64,000 nucleotides of DNA. Origin: Protonemura montana (taxonomy: Eukaryota > Arthropoda > Insecta > Plecoptera > Nemouridae). The notes beneath the pieces are model-generated. The model was not told the DNA's origin, ran no database searches, and saw only the letters and a program-made list of their open reading frames with translations. Each line of letters starts with the position of its first letter. The first letter of the stretch is position 1. The position numbers were made by a program, and so were the translations under genes. Positions 26,601-38,600 of the stretch are shown piece after piece. The DNA lies in the NCBI GenBank assembly GCA_947568835.1, contig OX387603.1, positions 808,501-872,500 on the forward strand. The letters are read 5' to 3'.

Positions 26601-29600
26601 TTTAGGACTTCAGGACTCCAAGACTTCGGGACTTCAGGAATTCAAGACTTCAGGACTTCAGGACTCCAAGACTTCAGGACTCCAGGACTTCAAGACTTTA
26701 GGACTTCAGGACTCCAGGACTTCAGGACTCCAAGACTTTAGGACTTCAGGACTCCAAGACTTCAGGACTCCAAGACTTCAGGACTTCAGGACTCCAAGAC
26801 TTTAGGACTTCAGGAATCCAAGACTTCAGGAATCCAAGACTTCAGGACTTCAGGACTCCAATACTTCAGGACTCTAGGACTTCAAGACTTTAGGACTTCA
26901 AGACTCCAGGACTTCAGGACTCCAAGACTTCAGGACTCCAAGACTTTAGGACTTCAGGAATCCAAGACTTCACGACTTTAGGACTTCAGGAATCCAAGAC
27001 TTCAGGACTTCAGGAATCCAAGACTTCAGGACTTCAGGACTTCAGGAATCCAAGACTTCAGGACTTCAGGACTCCAAGACTTCAGGACTCCAGGACTTCA
27101 GGACTTCAGGACTCCTACACTCTAGGACTTCAGGACTCCAGGACTTCAGGAATTTATGAATTATAGGACTTCAGGACTTGAGGTTTTCAGGAATATCTGG
27201 ACTTCTGGCCTCTAGGACTTCAGGACTCCAGGAATTCAGAGCGTCAAGACTTCAGGAATATCTGGACTTTAGGACTCAAGAACTTTAGGACCCCAAGACT
27301 CCAAGACTTCAGGACTTCAGGACTCCAGGACTTCAGGACTTCAGGACTTCAAGACTTTAGGACTTCAGGACTCCAAGACTTTAGGACTTCAGGACTCCAA
27401 GACTTCCGGACTTCAGGACTTCAGGACTCCAAGACTTTAGGACTTCAGGAATCCAAGACTTCATGACTTCAGGACTTCAGGAATCCAAGACTTCAGGACT
27501 CCAAGACTTTCGGACTTCAGGACTCCAGAACTTCAGGACTTTAAGACTTAAGGACGCCAAGACTTCAGGACTTCAGGAATCCAAGACTTCAGGAATCCAA
27601 GACTTCAGGACTTCAGGACTCCAATACTTCAGGACTCCAGGACTTCAAGACTTTAGGACTTCAAGACTCCAAGACTTCAGGACTCCAAGACTTCAGGACT
27701 TCAGGACTCCAAGACTTCAGGACTCCAAGACTTTAGGACTTCAGGTATCCAAGACTTCACGACTTCAGGACTTCAGGAATTCAAGACTTTAGGACTTCAG
27801 GAATCCAAGACTTCAGGACTTCAGGAATCCAAGACTTCAGGACTTCAGTACTTCAGGAATCCAAGACTTCAGGACTTCAGGACTCCAAGACTTCAGGACT
27901 CCAGGACTTCAGGACTTCAGGACTCCTACACTCTAGGACTTCAGGACTCCAGGACTTCAGGAATTTATGAATTATAGGACTTCAGGACTTGAGGTTTTCA
28001 GGAATATCTGGACTTCTGGCCTCTAGGACTTCAGGACTCCAGGAATTCAGAGCGTCAGGACTTCAGGAATATATGGACTTTAGGACTCAAGAACTTCAGG
28101 ACCCCAAGACTTCAAGACTTCAGGACTTCAGGACTTCAGGACTTCAGGACTTCAGGACTTCAAGACTTCAAGACTTTAGGACTTCAGGACTCCAAGACTT
28201 CAGGACTTCAGGAATCCAAGACTTCAGGACTTCAGGACTCCAAGACTTCAGGACTCCAGGACTTCAAGACTTTTGGACTTCAGGACTCCAGGACTTCAGG
28301 ACTCCAAGACTTTAGGACTTCAGGACTCCAAGACTTTAGGACTTCAGGAATCCAAGACTTCAGGAATCCAAGACTTCAGGACTTCAGGACTCCAATACTT
28401 CAGGACTCTAGGACTTCAAGACTTTAGGACTTCAAGACTCCAGGACTTCAGGACTCCAAGACTTCAGGACTCCAGGACTTCAAGACTTTAGGACTTCAGG
28501 ACTCCAGGACTTCAGGACTCCAAGACTTTAGGACTTCAGGACTCCAAGACTTCAGGACTCCAAGACTTCAGGACTTCAGGACTCCAAGACTTTAGGACTT
28601 CAGGAATCCAAGACTTCAGGAATCCAAGACTTCAGGACTTCAGGACTCCAATACTTCAGGACTCTAGGACTTCAAGACTTTAGGACTTCAAGACTCCAGG
28701 ACTTCAGGACTCCAAGACTTCAGGACTCCAAGACTTTAGGACTTCAGGAATCCAAGACTTCACGACTTTAGGACTTCAGGAATCCAAGACTTCAGGACTT
28801 CAGGAATCCAAGACTTCAGGACTTCAGGAATCCAAGACTTCAGGACTTCAGGACTCCAAGACTTCAGGACTCCAGGACTTCAGGACTTCAGGACTCCTAC
28901 ACTCTAGGACTTCAGGACTCCAGGACTTCAGGAATTTATGAATTATAGGACTTCAGGACTTGAGGTTTTCAGGAATATCTGGACTTCTGGCCTCTAGGAC
29001 TTCAGGACTCCAGGAATTCAGAGCGTCAAGACTTCAGGAATATCTGGACTTTAGGACTCAAGAACTTTAGGACCCCAAGACTCCAAGACTTCAGGACTTC
29101 AGGACTCCAGGACTTCAGGACTTCAGGACTTCAAGACTTTAGGACTTCAGGACTCCAAGACTTTAGGACTTCAGGACTCCAAGACTTCCGGACTTCAGGA
29201 CTTCAGGACTCCAAGACTTTAGGACTTCAGGAATCCAAGACTTCATGACTTCAGGACTTCAGGAATCCAAGACTTCAGGACTCCAAGACTTTCGGACTTC
29301 AGGACTCCAGAACTTCAGGACTTTAAGACTTAAGGACGCCAAGACTTCAGGACTTCAGGAATCCAAGACTTCAGGAATCCAAGACTTCAGGACTTCAGGA
29401 CTCCAATACTTCAGGACTCCAGGACTTCAAGACTTTAGGACTTCAAGACTCCAAGACTTCAGGACTCCAAGACTTCAGGACTTCAGGACTCCAAGACTTC
29501 AGGACTCCAAGACTTTAGGACTTCAGGTATCCAAGACTTCACGACTTCAGGACTTCAGGAATTCAAGACTTTAGGACTTCAGGAATCCAAGACTTCAGGA

Positions 29601-32600
29601 CTTCAGGAATCCAAGACTTCAGGACTTCAGTACTTCAGGAATCCAAGACTTCAGGACTTCAGGACTCCAAGACTTCAGGACTCCAGGACTTCAGGACTTC
29701 AGGACTCCTACACTCTAGGACTTCAGGACTCCAGGACTTCAGGAATTTATGAATTATAGGACTTCAGGACTTGAGGTTTTCAGGAATATCTGGACTTCTG
29801 GCCTCTAGGACTTCAGGACTCCAGGAATTCAGAGCGTCAAGACTTCAGGAATATCTGGACTTTAGGACTCAAGAACTTTAGGACCCCAAGACTCCAAGAC
29901 TTCAGGACTTCAGGACTCCAGGACTTCAGGACTTCAGGACTTCAAGACTTTAGGACTTCAGGACTCCAAGACTTTAGGACTTCAGGACTCCAAGACTTCC
30001 GGACTTCAGGACTTCAGGACTCCAAGACTTTAGGACTTCAGGAATCCAAGACTTCATGACTTCAGGACTTCAGGAATCCAAGACTTCAGGACTCCAAGAC
30101 TTTCGGACTTCAGGACTCCAGAACTTCAGGACTTTAAGACTTAAGGACGCCAAGACTTCAGGACTTCAGGAATCCAAGACTTCAGGAATCCAAGACTTCA
30201 GGACTTCAGGACTCCAATACTTCAGGACTCCAGGACTTCAAGACTTTAGGACTTCAAGACTCCAAGACTTCAGGACTCCAAGACTTCAGGACTTCAGGAC
30301 TCCAAGACTTCAGGACTCCAAGACTTTAGGACTTCAGGTATCCAAGACTTCACGACTTCAGGACTTCAGGAATTCAAGACTTTAGGACTTCAGGAATCCA
30401 AGACTTCAGGACTTCAGGAATCCAAGACTTCAGGACTTCAGTACTTCAGGAATCCAAGACTTCAGGACTTCAGGACTCCAAGACTTCAGGACTCCAGGAC
30501 TTCAGGACTTCAGGACTCCTACACTCTAGGACTTCAGGACTCCAGGACTTCAGGAATTTATGAATTATAGGACTTCAGGACTTGAGGTTTTCAGGAATAT
30601 CTGGACTTCTGGCCTCTAGGACTTCAGGACTCCAGGAATTCAGAGCGTCAGGACTTCAGGAATATATGGACTTTAGGACTCAAGAACTTCAGGACCCCAA
30701 GACTTCAAGACTTCAGGACTTCAGGACTTCAGGACTTCAGGACTTCAGGACTTCAAGACTTCAAGACTTTAGGACTTCAGGACTCCAAGACTTCAGGACT
30801 TCAGGAATCCAAGACTTAAGGACTTCAGGACTCCAAGACTTCAGGACTCCAGGACTTCAAGACTTTTGGACTTCAGGACTCCAGGACTTCAGGACTCCAA
30901 GACTTTAGGACTTCAGGACTCCAAGACTTTAGGACTTCAGGAATCCAAGACTTCAGGAATCCAAGACTTCAGGACTTCAGGACTCCAATACTTCAGGACT
31001 CTAGGACTTCAAGACTTTAGGACTTCAAGACTCCAGGACTTCAGGACTCCAAGACTTCAGGACTCCAAGACTTTAGGACTTCAGGAATCTAAGACTTCAC
31101 GACTTCAGGACTTCAGGAATTCAAGACTTTAGGATTTCAGGAATCCAAGACTTCAGGACTTCAGGAATCCAAGACTTCAGGACTTCAGGACTTCATGACT
31201 TCAGGAATCCAAGACTTCAGGACTTCAGGACTCCAAGACTTCAGGACTCCAGGACTTCAGGACTCCAGGACTTCAGGACTTCAGGAATTTATGAATTATA
31301 GGACTTCAGGACTTGAGGTTTTCAGGAATATCTGGACTTCTGGCCTCTAGGACTTCAGGACTCCAGGAATTCAGAGCGTCAGGACTTCAGGAATATCTGG
31401 ACTTTAGGACTCAAGAACTTCAGGACCCCAAGACTTCAAGACTTCCGGACTTCAGGACTTCAGGACTCCAAGACTTTAGGACTTCAGGAATCCAAGACTT
31501 CATGACTTCAGGACTTCAGGAATCCAAGACTTCAGGACTCCAAGACTTTCGGACTTCAGGACTCCAGAACTTCAGGACTTTAAGACTTTAGGACGCCAAG
31601 ACTTCAGGACTTCAGGAATCCAAGACTTCAGGAATCCAAGACTTCAGGACTTCAGGACTCCAATACTTCAGGACTCCAGGACTTCAAGACTTTAGGACTT
31701 CAAGACTCCAAGACTTCAGGACTCCAAGACTTCAGGACTTCAGGACTCCAAGACTTCAGGACTCCAAGACTTTAGGACTTCAGGTATCCAAGACTTCACG
31801 ACTTCAGGACTTCAGGAATTCAAGACTTTAGGACTTCAGGAATCCAAGACTTCAGGACTTCAGGAATCCAAGACTTCAGGACTTCAGGACTTCAGTACTT
31901 CAGGAATCCAAGACTTCAGGACTTCAGGACTCCAAGACTTCAGGACTCCAGGACTTCAGGACTTCAGGACTCCTACACTCTAGGACTTCAGGACTCCAGG
32001 ACTTCAGGAATTTATGAATTATAGGACTTCAGGACTTGAGGTTTTCAGGAATATCTGGACTTCTGGCCTCTAGGACTTCAGGACTCCAGGAATTCAGAGC
32101 GTCAGGACTTCAGGAATATATGGACTTTAGGACTCAAGAACTTCAGGACCCCAAGACTTCAAGACTTCAGGACTTCAGGACTTCAGGACTTCAGGACTTC
32201 AGGACTTCAAGACTTCAAGACTTTAGGACTTCAGGACTCCAAGACTTCAGGACTTCAGGAATCCAAGACTTCAGGACTTCAGGACTCCAAGACTTCAGGA
32301 CTCCAGGACTTCAAGACTTTAGGACTTCAGGACTCTAGGACTTCAGGACTCCAAGACTTTAGGACTTCAGGACTCCAAGACTTTAGGACTTCAGGAATCC
32401 AAGACTTCAGGAATCCAAGACTTCAGGACTTCAGGACTCCAATACTTCAGGACTCTAGGACTTCAAGACTTTAGGACTTCAAGACTCCAGGACTTCAGGA
32501 CTCCAAGACTTCAGGACTCCAAGACTTTAGGACTTCAGGAATCCAAGACTTCACGACTTCAGGACTTCAGGAATTCAAGACTTTAGGATTTCAGGAATCC

Positions 32601-35600
32601 AAGACTTCAGGACTTCAGGAATCCAAGACTTCAGGACTTCAGGACTTCAGGACTTCAGGAATCCAAGACTTCAGGACTTCAGGACTCCAAGACTTCAGGA
32701 CTCCAGGACTTCAGGACTCCAGGACTTCAGGACTTCAGGACTTCAGGAATTTATGAATTATAGGACTTCAGGACTTGAGGTTTTCAGGAATATCTGGACT
32801 TCTGGCCTCTAGGACTTCAGGACTCCAGGAATTCAGAGCGTCAGGACTTCAGGAATATCTGGACTTTAGGACTCAAGAACTTCAGGACCCCAAGACTTCA
32901 AGACTTCAGGACTTCAGGACTTCAGGACTTCAGGACTTCAAGACTTCAGGACTTCAGATATTTCAATGTCACGTACCGTGACGATCTTCCACCGCAGCTC
33001 GGAGCTCTCTGCGAGGAACGCCGCCGCGCGAATCATGTTGTCATATGCCGGCGTTGTCATGGCAACGTCACCGGCTGCGTCCATCGTCTGCCGAGCTCGA
33101 TCAGCCTGGCCGTGCCGGGCCATTCCGGCAACCAGCGCACTCTGCCCGGCAACCGTTGTCGGGGACAACCACGCAAACACAGACTCGGCAGCGCCACCGT
33201 CCCTGGGACGTTGGGACTAAAGTTAGGTCGGGTTTCTTCAATTTTTGAGACGGTTAGTGTTGATAATAATAAAATACCCCGCGCGTTGCAAGCGTTTGCA
33301 ATTTAAATCAGATTTCATCCTAACTCGACTCTTGTACTTTTGAGACTTTTCATGCTCAAAAAATCTCCATCAATGTTTACCTCAACGATTGATAAACACG
33401 TAACGATATTAAAAAGCGAGTTAACCTACGAGAAATATTGAAATTAAATTTCATACGACAGTGGCTCCACTTAACGTGATGTTCCGGTACTCTGCATTTT
33501 TGTCGGTAAGGTAGTCATTTGGCGGCCATCTTTCACGCAGAGACTGTAACATTGACGTTGTTTCTCTACCTAGAACCTACACTCAACGGTTTAACATTGA
33601 CGTTGTTTCTCTACCTAGAACCTGCACTCAACGGTTTAACATTAACGTTGTTTCTCTACCTAGAACCTGCACTCAACGGTTTAACATTGACGTTCTGTCT
33701 CTACCTAGAACCTGCACACTCAACGGTTTAACATTGACGTTGTTTCTCTACCTAGAACCTGCACTCAACGGTTTAACATTGACGTTCTGTCTCTACCTAG
33801 AACCTGCACTCAACGGTTTAACATTAACGTTCTGTCTCTACCTAGAACCTGCACTCAACGGTTTAACATTGACGTTGTTTCTCTACCTAGAACCTGCACT
33901 CAACGGTTTAACATTGACGTTCTGTCTCTACCTAGAACCTGCACACTCAACGGTTTAACATTGACGTTGTTTCTCTACCTAGAACCTGCACACTCAACGG
34001 TTTAACATTAACGTTCTGTCTCTACCTAGAACCTGCACTCAACGGTTTAACATTAACGTTCTGTCTCTACCTAGAACCTGCACTCAACGGTTTAACATTG
34101 ACGTTCTGTCTCTACCTAGAACCTGCACTCAACGGTTTAACATTAACGTTCTGTCTCTACCTAGAACCTGCACTCAACGGTTTAACATTGACGTTGTTTC
34201 TCTACCTAGAACCTGCACTCAACGGTTTAACATTGACGTTGTTTCTCTACCTAGAACCTGCACTCAACGGTTTAACATTGACGTTGTTTCTCTACCTAGA
34301 ACCTGTACACTCAACGGTTTAACATTAACGTTGTTTCTCTACCTAGAACCTGCACACTCAACGGTACTAGGAACTAACTTGGACCCTAAGAAAAACTATT
34401 TGAACTGGGTTTTGAATGCTAAGTGAAGAACAACTGAATTTCCCAACGTTTCGTAACTTGTACCTGTTACTTCTTCAGAGGTTTGAGCAGTCCTTTCTTA
34501 ATCTATTCTTATTCTATAGTTTTTGTTAAAACTTGTGCTAAGAATAAATCAAGTAGACATGAGTCTAAAAACCATCATAACTTGGACTCTCCTTGTTCTA
34601 GGTCGAGATTGTCGGAGTTTAGAACTCACTTCCACGTCTTGCGTTCTCTGTCCTGCGTCCGCGTTCCCTGACGGAACCAACGTTCCTCGATCAAATCCTC
34701 GTCAAGCGGCTGCTCGGCGTTGTAGAAGCAGAGAAGTTCCAGCAGCGACTGCTTCGTTGCCTCGGCAACCGCTGTCAACAACACAAGCAGATTTAATTAG
34801 TTTCCAGACTCAAGTCTACTTGATGTAAACTTAGCACTAGTTTTAACAAAAACTATTTCAACTGGGTTTTCAATGCTAAGTGAAGAACAACTAAATTTCC
34901 CAACGTTTCGTAACTTGTACCTGTTACTTTATCAAGGGTAAGAGCAGTCCTGACAATTTTCCAATAACAAAAGAACCACAAAAAATTATAACAATTGCCA
35001 AGTTCAAGCTTAGAGAAAATAATACGGGTACATCATTGCAATGCAGATTGACAAAGCATTGACCCCCGGAAGATCGCGCCACCACGAAACCAGGCATAAA
35101 GCAAGCTACGAGCTCCCTAAACACCACCTAAATATCTTAACCAAAGGACCAATTTACTCAGGTTGTAAACTTTTTAATGCACTTCCTGAGCTGCTTAAAA
35201 ACTGTGCTAATTTTAAAACTTAACTCAAGGCCTTTTTATTGGAAAACTCTTTTTCCTCCCTCGACGAATTTTATCTTAAATGTAAGCAATTATGTCACTG
35301 ATCTCTCTGTATTTATAATGTATTTATAATAATGACTGTCTAAATATCAATGTATTGATCAAAATCAACAATAAACATACTATTATTATAATTATTACTA
35401 TTATTACTATTATTATTGCAATGCAGTTTATAAGTGTCGAAGCCATGGAACACAAATTGTAGGCAAGACAATGATGTCAACTTATTGACCATCATGCCGA
35501 GTTCAGAGAATACTGTTATCATTCCTGATAACGGAGAGGATTTCCTTGATACTGAGTGTCCAATTGAGACCATCGATCTTCCTGGCCACGATTAAGTTGA

Positions 35601-38600
35601 GAACTCCGTCGTTGACATTCCGACCATGGACGAGAATCTATCTCGGCTAGAGACTGACGAGCTGGCTGATAGACGAGATCGAGTTAAGTGAGGAGGATTA
35701 CTTGGCCCATCAGTCAGTTTTTGACAAAAATTACAGCTCTGTTGACTTGCCAGGCATTGAATCTGATCCAGCCGCGTCTCTCGAGGCAAATGCAATTAGG
35801 TACTTTTCTAGCTATGTCGCAAGGATTTGCATCAAAAAGTTAAAATGTGATCAATGCCAAATCAACATGGTCAAACCAAATCAAGATCTGGAATTTATTC
35901 TAAAATTCTAAATTCTATTTTACAAAGACAAAGACGACTTGGGTGAATTATGCCCCCCAACTGACATGATGACTGACATTTCAAGACTTGCACTTCAAAC
36001 CTACGTTAACGTGACGCAACGAACATTTCATGAACCACGACTGATGGAAAGGATACTGGACGCAGTGACTCACGAGGTTGAATGTTTTTACCCTGACTGG
36101 CTCTCGGACGGTCCCTGTCTTTCACATCGACAATTCGCTTTCCGTCACTTAATTTTAGTGAAAAACAGGAAAGAGTGTGGATGGCCATCAAGGAAACTAC
36201 GCGAGCCAACGCCTCGGGCAAAGACACCAATAGATTCTGAGAAACTCTCTCGACCTAGGCAACATTCTTCCTTTCCGAAAGCCGATCGGGCAAACCAAAA
36301 ACTTAAAAACTTACGACACACGTGAGTCCATGTGAGTCTTTCGTGCGTCCATGTCAGTGTCAACCACTTGTAAACCTTAATCGGTGTGGGGGCATCGTTC
36401 AGTGCACAACTCACTCTTTCTCGCCGTTTATCAGTCAGTTTTACGCTGCCCTGTCGCTTTGACAAGTTAGTTGGATAAACAACACTGGTTCGCGTCGAAT
36501 ACCTGCTCGGAAGAAACAAAAGGAATTCCTTTTTCACCTTTGCCTCGGGCATACTTTATTTTTCCTGTACCTTGAGAAACAAATTCGCACTAATTTGTGA
36601 CAGCAACTGAAGGGATCGGATTATTTCTGTTGATTATCTATTTCATAAGTCGCAATTTTATAGCATCACACTTAAAAATAAAACGTCATCCAGAAACCTA
36701 CCAAAATGTTTCAGATTTATAATTTTTTAAACAATTAGTTGCAGAAAGAAAAGACCGCAGTCAAAGATTAAATTCCACTTTTATAGCAAACAAGTAAAGA
36801 ACCTGAATGAGCCTGATGTTAAATATCTCTTAAGATTAAAAGTAACCATCGAAAAGAATGAAATGGATTTCCTTGTTTCAAGTCACAGAGTCCATGTGTC
36901 CATTTGGTATCGTCTCACGCAGGTGGTTTTGTGCTGCCAGTTTGGAACTGGTGAACAGAATGGTTGCTACCCACTTCTAAAAATAGCATACCCTTTTTGC
37001 TACCTGGCAATCGCGATCCCCCCGAAAGGCTCACAAATACCGCATTTTCTGACATAGCCTGAGCCGAGTCGGTAAGGTAGTCATGTAGTTCCTAGGCAGT
37101 GCCACTAAAATCCAGCAATCGCTACCTGCTGGCACCCTAAACGACTGCTGCGATCATGGTGTGATGCCAAAGAAGGTCCAAAAAGTTGGCAGAAACTTCA
37201 ACACAGACTGTACGGCTCTACCCTACCCGTATTATTTTCTCTGAGGTTCAAGCTTCCTAAATGCATCTAAATAAAATAATCAGGGTCAATAACTCAAAAA
37301 CTAATGTATTTTGTATTTTCTGAAATAAAATCCTGAACAAATTGGCGTTTTGCATTGGCATAACTAACCAATTATGTGTATGGAAAAAACGCCAATTTTT
37401 CAATGATGTGATGCAATCAAAATTTCCTTATTCATTACGTTTAGTTCTTAATCTACCCGTCCAAATATTTTCTTCTGGATTCTTTGTGCTGATTTCTTCT
37501 GTCTCCTCACTGATATTCTCTATTCCATTTTTCTGTAGTAAAATTGTTCCCCAAGCTCTATCAAGTTGAAAACTATCATCTCTATTGAAGTTATTGGGCT
37601 GTTTTTTTTAATTTCAATTGCTTCTCTGACTTTTATAAATAACATCTGCACAGTTGAGTTGTCACATAATTTGTTGTGTGGCTCCAAGTTTCACTCACTC
37701 TGTTTGTTCTCCTGAATTCGTTGTAATATCGCGAGAGCTTCATCCACTTGAACGTTCTCGATGGCTCTCTTCAGCGCAGTCTCATCACTCTCGACCACTT
37801 CTATCTTTGCACCTGATTCAAACACCTGCGGATGTTCCGCGCGGATCCACTTTGCCGCCTTGCGACCCGACTCCTTGGCCATCGCAAAGTTACGCTTGCC
37901 TGCGTTGGACATCGGCGACAGGAAGGGATCGTCCAGGTACTTGTAGTGCGGCGCAGTCGTATCCCGGCCCAGAGTCCCGCTCAGTGCCTGGAGGGAGCAA
38001 CCGAGGTACTTACGTTAACTAGATGCGTTTTGTAAAACTACTTTTAAAACCTATTTGTCTGCATTTTTCTCCCAATGGCCGTGGTATACAAATAAAAGTA
38101 CAGAAAGAGGATTGAAAGTTTTTGACACTAAAACCGTCTCAAAAATCGATGCCCAAATGCAGACTCGAACCCCGATCTCCACCTGTCGCGGGTGTTGCTC
38201 TGAACCATTGAGCTACTTGGACACTGGCTTTTTGAGAGACGATTTTAGTGTATTTTAGTGCAATGTAGCAATTTAAATAAGATTTCATCCTAGGATTAAA
38301 AGTTAAGTGTTGTTTTGGAAAAGGTTCAAATCTAGAATCTAGAGTGACATCTTGACTGACTTGAAAAACTGGCTTGACATCCTAAAGCAAGTGTCAATAA
38401 ATGTCGTGCTGAGACTTAACAAATCTACCTGGTCAAAAATCCAGGATTGATTGGTTGAAGGCTATAGATTAAAGAGTTTAAAGTAAAGATTGTGTAGAAA
38501 TATTAAAGTCCATTCACAAAACCTATTTCGCCGTGACATGCCTTAATTTTAGTAATATTAAGTGATCAGCTGTTTAAAGCAAATTTAAATTACTCTATTG

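Larger units (their letters stand above)
6899..32957. repeat. 26-kb satellite with 9-bp unit and higher-order repeats
   Basis: The whole stretch is built from 9-bp variants of AGGACTTCA (AGGACTCCA, AAGACTTCA, AAGACTTTA, AGGAATCCA and others). Above this sits a higher-order organisation: a marker segment (TTGAGGTTTTCAGGAATATC ... GAATTCAGAGCGTCA) recurs about every 0.7-1.15 kb, roughly 27 times. Because 9 is a multiple of 3, dozens of frames of 60-200 codons stay open, encoding TSGLQDFR-like repeats; none is a credible gene. On the left it ends in ordinary sequence near 6899; on the right it stops about 14 bp from the PTCD3 splice donor. Confidence 0.97.

Noticed and set aside
7890-32981. Dozens of open frames of 60-197 codons encoding TSGLQDFR-like repeats
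   Set aside because: They come from a 9-bp tandem unit with few stop codons; there is no independent start context, splice signal or non-repeat domain.
33519-34322. Frames with LYLEPALNGL repeats
   Set aside because: Translation of the 45/47-bp array from a foldback terminus.
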